Assembly: GCA_902566705.1 (NCBI GenBank)
Contig: CACFJT010000003.1
Coordinates: forward strand, 59,286-123,285
Reading direction: 5' to 3'
DNA: 64,000 bases
From: an uncultured Pelagibacteraceae bacterium
GTDB taxonomy: Bacteria; Pseudomonadota; Alphaproteobacteria; Pelagibacterales; Pelagibacteraceae
The notes under the pieces were generated by a model. It ran no database searches. It was not told the origin of the DNA and saw nothing but the letters and a program-made list of their open reading frames with translations. Shown piece after piece: positions 10,057 through 19,226 of the stretch. Made by a program: the position numbers and the translations under genes. Every line of letters begins with the position of its first letter. Position 1 is the first letter of the stretch.

Positions 10057-11676
10057 ATGTCTAGAGAATCAATGGAATATGATGTTGTAATTGTTGGTGG
10101 TGGTCCATCAGGATTATCAACTGCAATTAAATTAAAACAATTAGATCCAAATTTGAATGTTTGTTTATTAGAAAAGGCATCAGAAATTGGAGCACATATT
10201 TTAAGTGGCAATGTATTTGAAACACGTGCGCTAGATGAATTGTTACCTAATTGGAAAGAACTAAATTCACCAATTAAAACAAAAGTAACTAAAGAAAAAT
10301 TTTTATTTTTAGGAAAAAGTAAATCATTAAGTTGGCCAACTTGGTTACTTCCAGCAGTTCAACAAAATCATAAAAATTATATTATTAGTCTCGCAAATTT
10401 ATGTAGATGGCTCGCCGAACAAGCTGAGACTCTTGGTGTTGAAATTTTTCCAGGATTTCCAGCTAGTGAAATTTTATATAATGAAGATGGATCAGTTAAG
10501 GGTGTAGCCACTCAAGACATGGGTATAGATAAAGAAGGAAATAAAAAAGATAGTTTTGAACCTGGAATTGAACTTACAGGTAAAGTAACTGTTTTTGCAG
10601 AGGGCTGCAGAGGTCATTTAGGAAAACAACTAATTGAAAAATTTGAACTAAGCAAAGGTAAAGATCCTCAGCAATATGGAATTGGATTTAAAGAAATTTG
10701 GGAAATAGAGGATAAAAATCATGAGGAAGGTTTAGTTATGCATACAGCTGGATGGCCGCTAGATAACAATACTTATGGAGGAAGTTTCATGTACCATGCA
10801 GAAAATAAACAAGTTTTTTTAGGCTATGTAATTGGTTTAGATTACAAAAATCCACATTTATCTCCTTATGATGAATTTCAGAGGTTTAAAACACATCCTG
10901 CAATTAAAAAAATTATAGAAGGTGGAAAAAGAATTTCATACGGTGCAAGAGCTTTAATTGAAGGTGGATTTCAGAGTTTACCAAAAATGTTTATGCCTGG
11001 AGCTTTGTTAGTTGGTTGTGACGCTGGAACTTTAAATATGCCAAAAATTAAAGGCTCTCATACTGCGATGAAGAGTGGAATAATTGCTGCTGAAACTATT
11101 AATGAATATATAAAAGAAAACAAAGATTTATCTATTTATGAAGATAAATTCAAAAATAGCTGGTTATATAAAGAACTTTTTGAGGCTCGAAATGTAAAAC
11201 CTAGTTTTAGCTGGGGATTAATTTTAGGAATAATTTTCACAGGTATTGATCAAATTTTATTTAGAGGAAAACTTCCTTTTACACTTAAACATAAACATGC
11301 TGATCATGAAACATTGAAGCCCGCAAATCAAATGCCAAAAATAGATTATCCAAAATATGATAATGTAATAACTTTTGACAAAACAAGTTCAGTTTATCTA
11401 ACGGGAACTAATCATGCGGATAATCAACCAGTTCATTTAAAACTTAAAGATCCTGATTTACCAATAAATTATACTTTAGAAAAATTTGATGAACCTGCTC
11501 AAAGATATTGTCCTGCAGGTGTGTATGAAGTCCAAAAAGAAAATGACGTAAATAAATTTGTTATTAACTCTCAAAATTGTATTCATTGTAAAACTTGCGA
11601 TATTAAAGAACCATCTCAAAATATTACTTGGGTTACTCCAGAGGGTAGTGGTGGTCCGAGATATGGAAATATGTAA
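10057..11676 (+). CDS. Electron transfer flavoprotein-ubiquinone oxidoreductase
   Basis: FAD motif VVIVGGGPSGLSTAIKL, C-terminal CIHCKTCDIKEPSQNI 4Fe-4S site. Confidence 0.95.
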   Translation: MSRESMEYDVVIVGGGPSGLSTAIKLKQLDPNLNVCLLEKASEIGAHILSGNVFETRALDELLPNWKELNSPIKTKVTKEKFLFLGKSKSLSWPTWLLPAVQQNHKNYIISLANLCRWLAEQAETLGVEIFPGFPASEILYNEDGSVKGVATQDMGIDKEGNKKDSFEPGIELTGKVTVFAEGCRGHLGKQLIEKFELSKGKDPQQYGIGFKEIWEIEDKNHEEGLVMHTAGWPLDNNTYGGSFMYHAENKQVFLGYVIGLDYKNPHLSPYDEFQRFKTHPAIKKIIEGGKRISYGARALIEGGFQSLPKMFMPGALLVGCDAGTLNMPKIKGSHTAMKSGIIAAETINEYIKENKDLSIYEDKFKNSWLYKELFEARNVKPSFSWGLILGIIFTGIDQILFRGKLPFTLKHKHADHETLKPANQMPKIDYPKYDNVITFDKTSSVYLTGTNHADNQPVHLKLKDPDLPINYTLEKFDEPAQRYCPAGVYEVQKENDVNKFVINSQNCIHCKTCDIKEPSQNITWVTPEGSGGPRYGNM

Positions 11677-11677
11677 A

Positions 11678-12052
11678 TTAGGACAAATCTATTGCAAACT
11701 TTTTTAAAGTTTCAATAGGTACATATTTAAGAGTATTTTCGTGAGTTCTTTTCAAAAATATTGGACATCCTTTACCGGCTTCAACCGCTCTTGCATACCA
11801 ACTAGCACACAAACACCATCCATCTCCATCTTTTAAACCTGAAAACCCAAATTCAGGATGTGGAGTAATTAAATCGTTACCTGCTTCTTTCATCCACTCT
11901 AAGCATTCGGTAGTAACTTTAGCACAAACTGTATGAAGTCCATGATCATTCTCGTCAGTATTACAACAACCATCGCGAAACCATCCCGTTAAAGGATCAT
12001 TTGAACATTCCTCCAAGTCTTCCCCCAAGACATTTTTTTGTTTTTCACTCAT
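11678..12052 (-). CDS. DUF2237 family protein
   Basis: Cys-rich pattern NVLGEDLEECSNDPLTGWFRDGCCNT...GDGWCLCASWY. Confidence 0.85.
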   Translation of the reverse strand: MSEKQKNVLGEDLEECSNDPLTGWFRDGCCNTDENDHGLHTVCAKVTTECLEWMKEAGNDLITPHPEFGFSGLKDGDGWCLCASWYARAVEAGKGCPIFLKRTHENTLKYVPIETLKKFAIDLS

Positions 12053-12520
12053 TTAAATTTTTGTTGGGTTTGGTTGTCCTTTATAAACTTCTTCTGGATC
12101 AAATTTTTTTTCTTTTTCAAGAAATTTCATTTCAACTTTTCTTCCATTATCGATTGGTCCCATTGGAATTGATCTATAAAAACATGATCTATATCCTACA
12201 TGACAGCTAGCACCATCACCTATATCAACTGTTAACCATATAGAGTCTTGATCATCATCAATTCTAATTTCTGTTACTTTTTGGGTAAATCCACTTGTTT
12301 TACCTTTATGCCAAATAGCTTTTCTAGATCTGCTATAATAATGTGCTTCTTTAGTTTCAATTGTTTTTTTGAGAGCTTCTACATTCATGTATCCGTGCAT
12401 TAAAATATCTTTTGTTTTTGAGCACATGGTAATCACAGGAATCAATCCATCATTATCAAACTTGGGTGAGAGAAGATTTCCTTCCTCAATTTCATAGATA
12501 TTTTCTCTTTTTTTGAACAT
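12053..12520 (-). CDS. hisI: Phosphoribosyl-AMP cyclohydrolase
   Basis: MHGYMNVEALKKTIET, YYSRSRKAIWHKGKTSG, CHVGYRSCFYR. Confidence 0.93.
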   Translation of the reverse strand: MFKKRENIYEIEEGNLLSPKFDNDGLIPVITMCSKTKDILMHGYMNVEALKKTIETKEAHYYSRSRKAIWHKGKTSGFTQKVTEIRIDDDQDSIWLTVDIGDGASCHVGYRSCFYRSIPMGPIDNGRKVEMKFLEKEKKFDPEEVYKGQPNPTKI

Positions 12521-12597
12521 ACGGGGTGATTATTTAGCACATATCTAAATATATTAAATATTTTTAAATTGAAGTATTTACTGTATAAAAAGGCGCT

Positions 12598-13218
12598 ATG
12601 AAATTAGTAAAAGACACAGACAACAATAATTTAGTAACAAAAAAAGTTTCCGATAAAGAAGCTGAGGAAGCTATTAGAACAATTTTATCCTGGATGGGAG
12701 AAGATCCCAAAAGAGAGGGACTGCTGGAAACCCCTAAAAGAGTTGTAAAAGCATTTAAAGAATATTTTCAAGGTTATAATGAGGATGCAAAAAAAGTATT
12801 AGATAAAACTTTTGGTGATGTAGAAGGTTATAGTGATATGGTGGTTCAAAAAAATATTTCAGTACAAAGTCACTGCGAACATCACATGGCTCCAATTATA
12901 GGTAAAGCACATGTTGCATATATACCAAATGAAAGAGTTGTTGGATTAAGTAAAATTGCAAGAGTAGTTGAAATATTTTCAAAAAGATTACAAACACAAG
13001 AGAGATTAACCGTACAGATAGCAAACAGCTTAATGGAGGCGTTAGATGCAAAAGGTGTTGCTGTTACAATAGATTCAACTCATCAGTGTATGACTATGAG
13101 GGGTATAAAAAAAGAACAAGCAACAACTGTAACTAATTTTTACTTAGGTCAATTTAAAGAGGATTTGAGTTATCAAAATAGATATTTACGATTTATCAGC
13201 ACTGAGTTAAAAGACTAG
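12598..13218 (+). CDS. folE: GTP cyclohydrolase I
   Basis: SHCEHHMAPIIGKAHVAYIP, VVGLSKIARVVEIFSKRLQTQERLT. Confidence 0.96.
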   Translation: MKLVKDTDNNNLVTKKVSDKEAEEAIRTILSWMGEDPKREGLLETPKRVVKAFKEYFQGYNEDAKKVLDKTFGDVEGYSDMVVQKNISVQSHCEHHMAPIIGKAHVAYIPNERVVGLSKIARVVEIFSKRLQTQERLTVQIANSLMEALDAKGVAVTIDSTHQCMTMRGIKKEQATTVTNFYLGQFKEDLSYQNRYLRFISTELKD

Positions 13219-13219
13219 T

Positions 13220-14221
13220 GTGTCAGACCAATTTAAAGCACTGATTCTTAATCAAGAAGGCGAAAACTTCTCACGTGAAGTTAAATCTATTGATAAAAGT
13301 TTTCTTAAACATGGAAACGTCACTGTAAAAGTAGATTATTCTGACCTTAATTTTAAAGATGGAATGATTTTAAAGAATGGTGGACGATTAGTTAAAGAAT
13401 TTCCACATATTCCAGGGATAGATTTTTCAGGAAAAGTAATTGAAAGTGAAAATTCAAAATTTAAAGAAGGAGATGAGGTAATTTTAACTGGGTTTAGAGT
13501 TGGAGAAATATTTTTTGGAGGATATTCACAAATTGCAAAAGTAAATGCAGATTTTTTAGTTAAAAAACCTGATAGCTTAACAAGTAAACAAGCTATGATT
13601 TTAGGTACAGCAGGTTTTACTTCGTTAATGAGTGCTTTCGCAATTCAAGCGAGGGAAAGTATTTTATTGGGAGAAAAAATAAATGATGTTTTGGTAACAG
13701 GTGCAACAGGAGGAGTTGGAAGTGTAGCAATTATGGCTTTAACTAAAATGGGATACAACGTTTCTGCTGTAACTGGTAAAGACTCAAAATCAGATTATTT
13801 AAAATCATTGGGTGCGAAAAACGTTATAAATAGGGCTGAATTTGACAAAGATCCACGACCAATAGACAAAGGTCTATGGGATGGAGTAGTAGACACAGTT
13901 GGTGGAAAAATTTTGGCAAATGCAATTGCTCAAACAAAATCAAATGGGATAATATCAGTGTGCGGAAATGCAAACAGTAATGAACTTAATACAAATTTAT
14001 TACCGTTTATGTTGAGAGGTATTAAAGTTTGGGGCATGGACTCTGCTAATTGTAGTATAAAAAGAAGAGGTTTCATTTGGGGAGAAGCAAAAAATTTAAT
14101 TGATTTTGATTTATTGGAAAAATCGGTTTTAACAGTAAGTTTGGAGGAATTGATTGAGACTTATCCTAAAATTTTAAAAGGTGAAATTTCTGGAAGAGTA
14201 TTAGTTGATTTAAATAAATAA
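13220..14221 (+). CDS. MDR-family acrylyl-CoA reductase-like (AcuI/YhdH)
   Basis: YSDLNFKDGMIL, GTAGFTSLMSAF, VTGATGGVGSVA; GTG start. Confidence 0.85.
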   Translation: MSDQFKALILNQEGENFSREVKSIDKSFLKHGNVTVKVDYSDLNFKDGMILKNGGRLVKEFPHIPGIDFSGKVIESENSKFKEGDEVILTGFRVGEIFFGGYSQIAKVNADFLVKKPDSLTSKQAMILGTAGFTSLMSAFAIQARESILLGEKINDVLVTGATGGVGSVAIMALTKMGYNVSAVTGKDSKSDYLKSLGAKNVINRAEFDKDPRPIDKGLWDGVVDTVGGKILANAIAQTKSNGIISVCGNANSNELNTNLLPFMLRGIKVWGMDSANCSIKRRGFIWGEAKNLIDFDLLEKSVLTVSLEELIETYPKILKGEISGRVLVDLNK

Positions 14222-15108
14222 TGGATTGGGATAAATTAAAAATTTTTCATGCTGTAGCTGAAGCAGGTAGCTTCACAAACGCTACTGTTAATTTGAATCT
14301 AAGTCAATCTGCTATAAGTAGACAAATTCAATCTTTAGAACAAGATTTAAAAGTTCAATTATTTGAAAGACATGCAAGAGGATTAACTCTTACAGAAAAT
14401 GGAGAATATGTCTTTAAAACAGCTCACGAAGTTATTACAAAACTTAAAGAAGTTGAAACCTCACTAGGTGATCAAAAAAGTAAACCTTCAGGAAAATTAA
14501 CTATTACAACTGTGAGAAGTTTTGGTACTCACTGGTTAACACCAAGAATTCAAGAATTTATGAGGCTAAATCCAGAAATTGAGATTGAGCTAGTTTTCGA
14601 TGATAAAGAGTTAGATTTAAGTACTCGGCAGGCAGATATTGGAATTTTTATGAGAAGACCAAAACAACTTAATTATATTCAAAAAAAATTAGTTGATATT
14701 AAATATTATATTTATGGGTCAAGTAAATACTTGGAAAAAAACGGTATGCCCAAAACAGTTAATGATTTAAATAAACACAAATTTATTTCATTTGGAAAAG
14801 GAGCACCTTCACCAGTCTACAATCCTGATTGGGCTTTAAAAATTGGAATGCATGATGGAAAGAAAAGAAAATCAATTATGAAAGTAAATAGTGTAAGCGG
14901 GTTATTGTATGGTGTTGAGTCTGGTGTAGGATTAGCTGCACTACCAGAATATTTGGTATCTAATTCTGCAAACATAATCAAAGTCCTACCTAAAGTAGAG
15001 GGACCAATAACTGAGGCACACTTCGTATACCCTCAATCACTCAAAAATACAGCTAGGGTCCAAGCTTTCAGAAACTTCCTATTCAGTAAAATAGGCGACT
15101 GGAAGTAA
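14221..15108 (+). CDS. LysR-family transcriptional regulator
   Basis: N-terminal wHTH FHAVAEAGSFTNATVNLNLSQSAISRQIQSLE. Confidence 0.93.
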   Translation: MDWDKLKIFHAVAEAGSFTNATVNLNLSQSAISRQIQSLEQDLKVQLFERHARGLTLTENGEYVFKTAHEVITKLKEVETSLGDQKSKPSGKLTITTVRSFGTHWLTPRIQEFMRLNPEIEIELVFDDKELDLSTRQADIGIFMRRPKQLNYIQKKLVDIKYYIYGSSKYLEKNGMPKTVNDLNKHKFISFGKGAPSPVYNPDWALKIGMHDGKKRKSIMKVNSVSGLLYGVESGVGLAALPEYLVSNSANIIKVLPKVEGPITEAHFVYPQSLKNTARVQAFRNFLFSKIGDWK

Positions 15109-15158
15109 GAATTTAGCAAAAACATATCCAAATAATACTTGTAAATTGCGACATTATA

Positions 15159-15195
15159 TGCGATTGATAATCATTCGCATTGAGAATAATTCTCA
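15159..15195. promoter_or_regulatory. Tandem Fur/iron-box-like palindromes
   Basis: TGCGATTGATAATCATTCGCA (15159-15179; 9 of 10 arm pairs symmetric) followed by TGAGAATAATTCTCA (15181-15195; perfect arms), 35 bp upstream of the iron ABC gene. Confidence 0.75.
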
Positions 15196-15229
15196 TTCGC
15201 AAACAATTTAGGGTAAAGATAAGGACAAA

Positions 15230-16258
15230 ATGAAAAAAGTAACACTTTTGGCATTATTTGCATCTTTAATAGTTTCATCTTTTGTAACTGCTAATGAGGT
15301 AAATATTTTCAATGCCAGACACTATAAAGCTGATAACGAACTTTATAGCAAATTTACTGAAAAAACTGGAATTAAAGTAAATTTAATAAACGGAAAAGCT
15401 GGTGCATTAGAAAAAAGAATTATAGAGGAGGGTGCTGACTCTTTAGCAGATCTTTATATTACTGCTGACGCAGGTAGATGTGGAGCATTTAAGGCTAAAG
15501 GAATGACACAAAGTGGTCTAGTGTCTCCAACAATTAAATCATCAGTTCCAAAAAGTTTTAGAACTACACACTGGGTTGGAGTAGCTAAAAGAGCTAGAAT
15601 AATTTATTACTCACCAGAGAGAGTAACTGGAGCTGAATTATCAGGACTTACCTACGAAGGCTTAGCTGATCCAAAATGGAAAGGCAGATTAGTAATTAGA
15701 AAATCAAGTAACATTTACAATAAGTCACTGGTAGCTTCATTAATTGAAAATAATGGCAAGAAGTCCGCTGCAGAATGGTCTAAAGGAGTGGTTGCAAATA
15801 TGGCAAGAACACCAAAAGGAAATGATAGAGCCCAAATTATGGCAGTTGCAGCCGGAGAAGCTGATATTGCTGTAGCTAATACATACTACTTAGCACTTAT
15901 GTTATCTGGTAACAAAGGAGCAGAACAACAAGCTGCTGCAAAAAAAGTCAAAGCATTTTTTCCTAATCAAAATGACAGAGGAACACATATGAATATTAGT
16001 TGTGCAGCTTTAGTTAAAGGAGCACCTAATAAAGCAAATGCAATTGCACTTGTAGATTTCTTATTATCACCAGAAGCTCAAGAACATTTTACAAACAATA
16101 CTTTTGAGTTTCCAATGATAGCTGGTGTATCTCCAAATCCATTGGTAGTAAATAATTTAGGATTAGATTTTAAACAAGATCTAACAACTAAAGTTTCAAG
16201 CTACGGAAAAAATCAAGCAGCAGCATTAGAGGTAATGACAGCGGCTGGGTGGAAGTAA
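15230..16258 (+). CDS. Ferric iron ABC transporter substrate-binding protein (FutA/FbpA type)
   Basis: Signal peptide; EVNIFNARHYKADNELYSKFTEKTGIKVN; ADLYITADAGR. Confidence 0.88.
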   Translation: MKKVTLLALFASLIVSSFVTANEVNIFNARHYKADNELYSKFTEKTGIKVNLINGKAGALEKRIIEEGADSLADLYITADAGRCGAFKAKGMTQSGLVSPTIKSSVPKSFRTTHWVGVAKRARIIYYSPERVTGAELSGLTYEGLADPKWKGRLVIRKSSNIYNKSLVASLIENNGKKSAAEWSKGVVANMARTPKGNDRAQIMAVAAGEADIAVANTYYLALMLSGNKGAEQQAAAKKVKAFFPNQNDRGTHMNISCAALVKGAPNKANAIALVDFLLSPEAQEHFTNNTFEFPMIAGVSPNPLVVNNLGLDFKQDLTTKVSSYGKNQAAALEVMTAAGWK

Positions 16259-16265
16259 GGAACAA

Positions 16266-16460
16266 GTGAAAAAAAATTTATTTGATTTTAATTTAAGTAT
16301 TTCTCAAAATAACAGTAGTTCACTCGAAGGTCAGATAACTTGTGAACCGTGTTTGTCTGAGTGTGAAAAAATTAAAAAAAAAATAAATAATAGAAAATTA
16401 TCAGAGATCAAAAATAATGATATTGATCGTGTCATTAATGTTTTTGGTTTAAAAGATTAA
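16266..16460 (+). CDS. Small Cys-motif protein inside iron ABC operon
   Basis: 64 aa ORF, GTG start 7 nt after the binding-protein stop, CEPCLSEC motif. Confidence 0.55.
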   Translation: MKKNLFDFNLSISQNNSSSLEGQITCEPCLSECEKIKKKINNRKLSEIKNNDIDRVINVFGLKD

Positions 16461-16469
16461 TTTTCAAAA

Positions 16470-16518
16470 AGTGAACATAATTCAATAGTTATTTACCCTA
16501 CTATTGATTATGTTCACT
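16470..16518 (+). promoter_or_regulatory. Strong intra-operonic hairpin with loop complementary to the downstream translation-initiation region
   Basis: GTGAACATAATTCAATAG / CTATTGATTATGTTCAC (17 bp with one bulged T); 12-nt loop TTATTTACCCTA. Confidence 0.8.
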
Positions 16519-16534
16519 GAAACAAAAGGGTAAA

Positions 16535-18163
16535 ATGTATTTTAATAAAATAAATATTTGGTTTTTGTTTTCTTTGTTGGTATCAATTTTTGTTGCTATA
16601 CCAATCGTAACCGTATTTACAAGTTTTTTTGAGGATACATCGAATTATTATCAAATTCTAAAAGATACTTTTTTATTTGAATATATTTTTAATTCATTAA
16701 TTTTGCTGGTTGGTGTTTTAGTTTTAACCTTTTTTATTGGAACTAGTACAGCTTATCTAGTCTCTTTTTATAAATTCCCTTTAAGTAATTTTTTTAAATG
16801 GGCTTTGATATTATCTTTTGCAGTACCTCCATACATTTATGCTTATTCTTTAACAGCTTTCTTTGAAAATTATGGAACTTTATATTCGATATTGAAAAAT
16901 GTATTCGGAGAAGCAAATTATAACCAAAGCATCCCAAAGTTTGATGGTTTAATAGGCGCTGTACTTTCGCTATCTTTTTCACTATTTGCTTATGTTTATA
17001 TTCTCTCAAGAGCATCATTTCAGTATCAATCTCAAAATCTAATTGATTTAGGTAGAAATTTAGGATTTTCTAAAATGAAGTCCTTTTATTCTTTAATATT
17101 GCCAGCAGCCAGACCTGCAATCGTTGCAGGTCTTTCTTTGGTAGCGATGGAAACTTTAGCTGAATTTGGAGCAGTTGATTTCTTTTCTATAAATACCTTA
17201 ACTACGGGTATTTACAATTCTTGGATCACTTTTGATGATTTAGCTTTCTCAAACAGGATATCTTTTTTTCTTCTTTTATTCATTTTTGCAGTATTCATTT
17301 TAGAAAATTTATCTAGAAAAAAGGCAAGGTACCATTCAAGTACAAAAGGTGGATTTAAACAAAAAGAAAAAATTCAACTTTCAGGAGCAAAAGCATTTTA
17401 TGCATTTTCATTTTGTTTTGTTGTTTTCTTTTTAAGTTTTTTATTTCCACTAAGTCAAATGTTATATTGGACTTTAAAGTTTCCAGAAAATCTTTTCGAT
17501 ATACCGGTCATTACTTTGACATTAAATACACTTTACTTGGTGTTATTATCGAGTTTAGTTTTAATAACTTTTTCTTTAATTTCTAATTATGGAAATAGAG
17601 TTTCAAAAAATAATACCTTAAATGCTTTGTCTACTTTATCTATCTCAGGTTATGCTATTCCAGGAGTAATCTTAGCTGTAGCTTTTATAACTTTTATAGC
17701 CTGGTTTGATGACAACGTAGTTAAAGCGCTAGGCTTTTTATCTGTTAAAAAAATATTTATTGGTTCTATACTTGGTTTAGTTCTTGTTTATTTTATTAGG
17801 TTCTATTCTTTAGCTTTTAATGGAATAAAATCTGGATACGAAAAAATAAATATTTCAGTTGATGAAAGTTCATACCTACTTGGTTATTCTAAAAAAAAGA
17901 CATTCATGAATATTCATATACCCTTCTTAAGAAAATCTCTGTTATTTGTAGGAATTCTTATTTCCTTAGAAATAATAAGAGAACTACCGATCACCTTGAT
18001 TTTAAGACCTTTTAATTTTGAAACATTCGCTACTACTGCATATATATCTGCCTCCGAAGACTTGCTAGAAGCTGCAGCCGTACCTTCATTATTTTTAATT
18101 CTTATTGCAAGTTTTTTTATAATGCTTACATCTAAATATATTTTGAGGGATAATGAGCAATAG
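16535..18163 (+). CDS. Iron ABC transporter permease (FutB/FbpB-type, fused duplicate)
   Basis: 542 aa, two permease halves (EFGAVDFFSINTLTTGIYNSW; ELPITLILRPFNFETFATTAY). Confidence 0.9.
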   Translation: MYFNKINIWFLFSLLVSIFVAIPIVTVFTSFFEDTSNYYQILKDTFLFEYIFNSLILLVGVLVLTFFIGTSTAYLVSFYKFPLSNFFKWALILSFAVPPYIYAYSLTAFFENYGTLYSILKNVFGEANYNQSIPKFDGLIGAVLSLSFSLFAYVYILSRASFQYQSQNLIDLGRNLGFSKMKSFYSLILPAARPAIVAGLSLVAMETLAEFGAVDFFSINTLTTGIYNSWITFDDLAFSNRISFFLLLFIFAVFILENLSRKKARYHSSTKGGFKQKEKIQLSGAKAFYAFSFCFVVFFLSFLFPLSQMLYWTLKFPENLFDIPVITLTLNTLYLVLLSSLVLITFSLISNYGNRVSKNNTLNALSTLSISGYAIPGVILAVAFITFIAWFDDNVVKALGFLSVKKIFIGSILGLVLVYFIRFYSLAFNGIKSGYEKINISVDESSYLLGYSKKKTFMNIHIPFLRKSLLFVGILISLEIIRELPITLILRPFNFETFATTAYISASEDLLEAAAVPSLFLILIASFFIMLTSKYILRDNEQ

Positions 18164-19214
18164 CTATTTAGAGATAAAAAATGTTGATTTTACAATAAGT
18201 GGGAAGACTAAAGTCAAGAACGCATCTTTCGTAATTGAAAACGAGGGAGATACTTTATGTATTTTAGGCCCATCAGGAATTGGAAAGACAACAATACTAA
18301 GAACTATTGCTGGTTTAGAAAAAATTGAAAAAGGTACAATTAAACTAAACGGTAAAATATTATCTTCCAAAGATCAAAATGTAGAGCCTGAGGATCGAAA
18401 TATATCCTTAGCTTTTCAAGATAATAGTTTGTTTCCACATTACACAGTTGAAAAAAATATTTTATTAGGTGCTGAAAGAAATCAGGGTAAAAGAAAAAAA
18501 AAACTTAGCTTTAAGGAGATAGTAGATTTTCTTCATATAGAACAAATTTTAACAAAATACCCGCATGAAATTAGTGCTGGAGAAGCTCAAAGAGCTTCAC
18601 TTGCTAGATCACTTTTAACACAACCTGATCTCTTGCTTTTAGATGAGCCATTATCAAATGTTGATCAAAGTTTTAAAGAGGAGATACAAGTAAAATTAAA
18701 AAAAATATTAAGTAAATTGAAGATTACAACAATTATAGTGACTCACGACTCATACGAAGCTTTTTACCTTGGACACAAATGTGCAATTGTATTAGATGGT
18801 CAAATTAAACAGTTTGACGATCCTTATAATGTTTATCATTTTCCAAACTCTGAAGAAGTAGTTAATTTTTTAAATAGAGGTATTTTAATTCCTGCAAAAG
18901 TTACAGGAGAAAATTCATTAGAAAACGAAGACCTAGGAACAATTAAAGGCAATTTCATTAAGCATTATCCAAAAGGATCAAATGTAAAATTATTATTACA
19001 GCCAGAAGATCTTGAGCATGATGATAAGAGCAATCTAAAATTAGAGGTGGTTGATAGAAAATTTAGAGGTACAAACTTTATTTATACTTTAAAAACGAAC
19101 AGCGATTTACTTATACCAGTTTTTGTTCATTCCCATCATGAACACCAACACGAAGCAGATGAGAAGTTTGGAATAAAAAGACCGATTCATATTGATCACA
19201 TAGTTTGTTTTTAA
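18153..19214 (+). CDS. Iron ABC transporter ATP-binding protein
   Basis: GPSGIGKTT, SAGEAQRASLARSL, LLLLDEPLSNVD. Confidence 0.93.
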   Translation: MSNSYLEIKNVDFTISGKTKVKNASFVIENEGDTLCILGPSGIGKTTILRTIAGLEKIEKGTIKLNGKILSSKDQNVEPEDRNISLAFQDNSLFPHYTVEKNILLGAERNQGKRKKKLSFKEIVDFLHIEQILTKYPHEISAGEAQRASLARSLLTQPDLLLLDEPLSNVDQSFKEEIQVKLKKILSKLKITTIIVTHDSYEAFYLGHKCAIVLDGQIKQFDDPYNVYHFPNSEEVVNFLNRGILIPAKVTGENSLENEDLGTIKGNFIKHYPKGSNVKLLLQPEDLEHDDKSNLKLEVVDRKFRGTNFIYTLKTNSDLLIPVFVHSHHEHQHEADEKFGIKRPIHIDHIVCF

Positions 19215-19226
19215 TAAAACAAGCTA

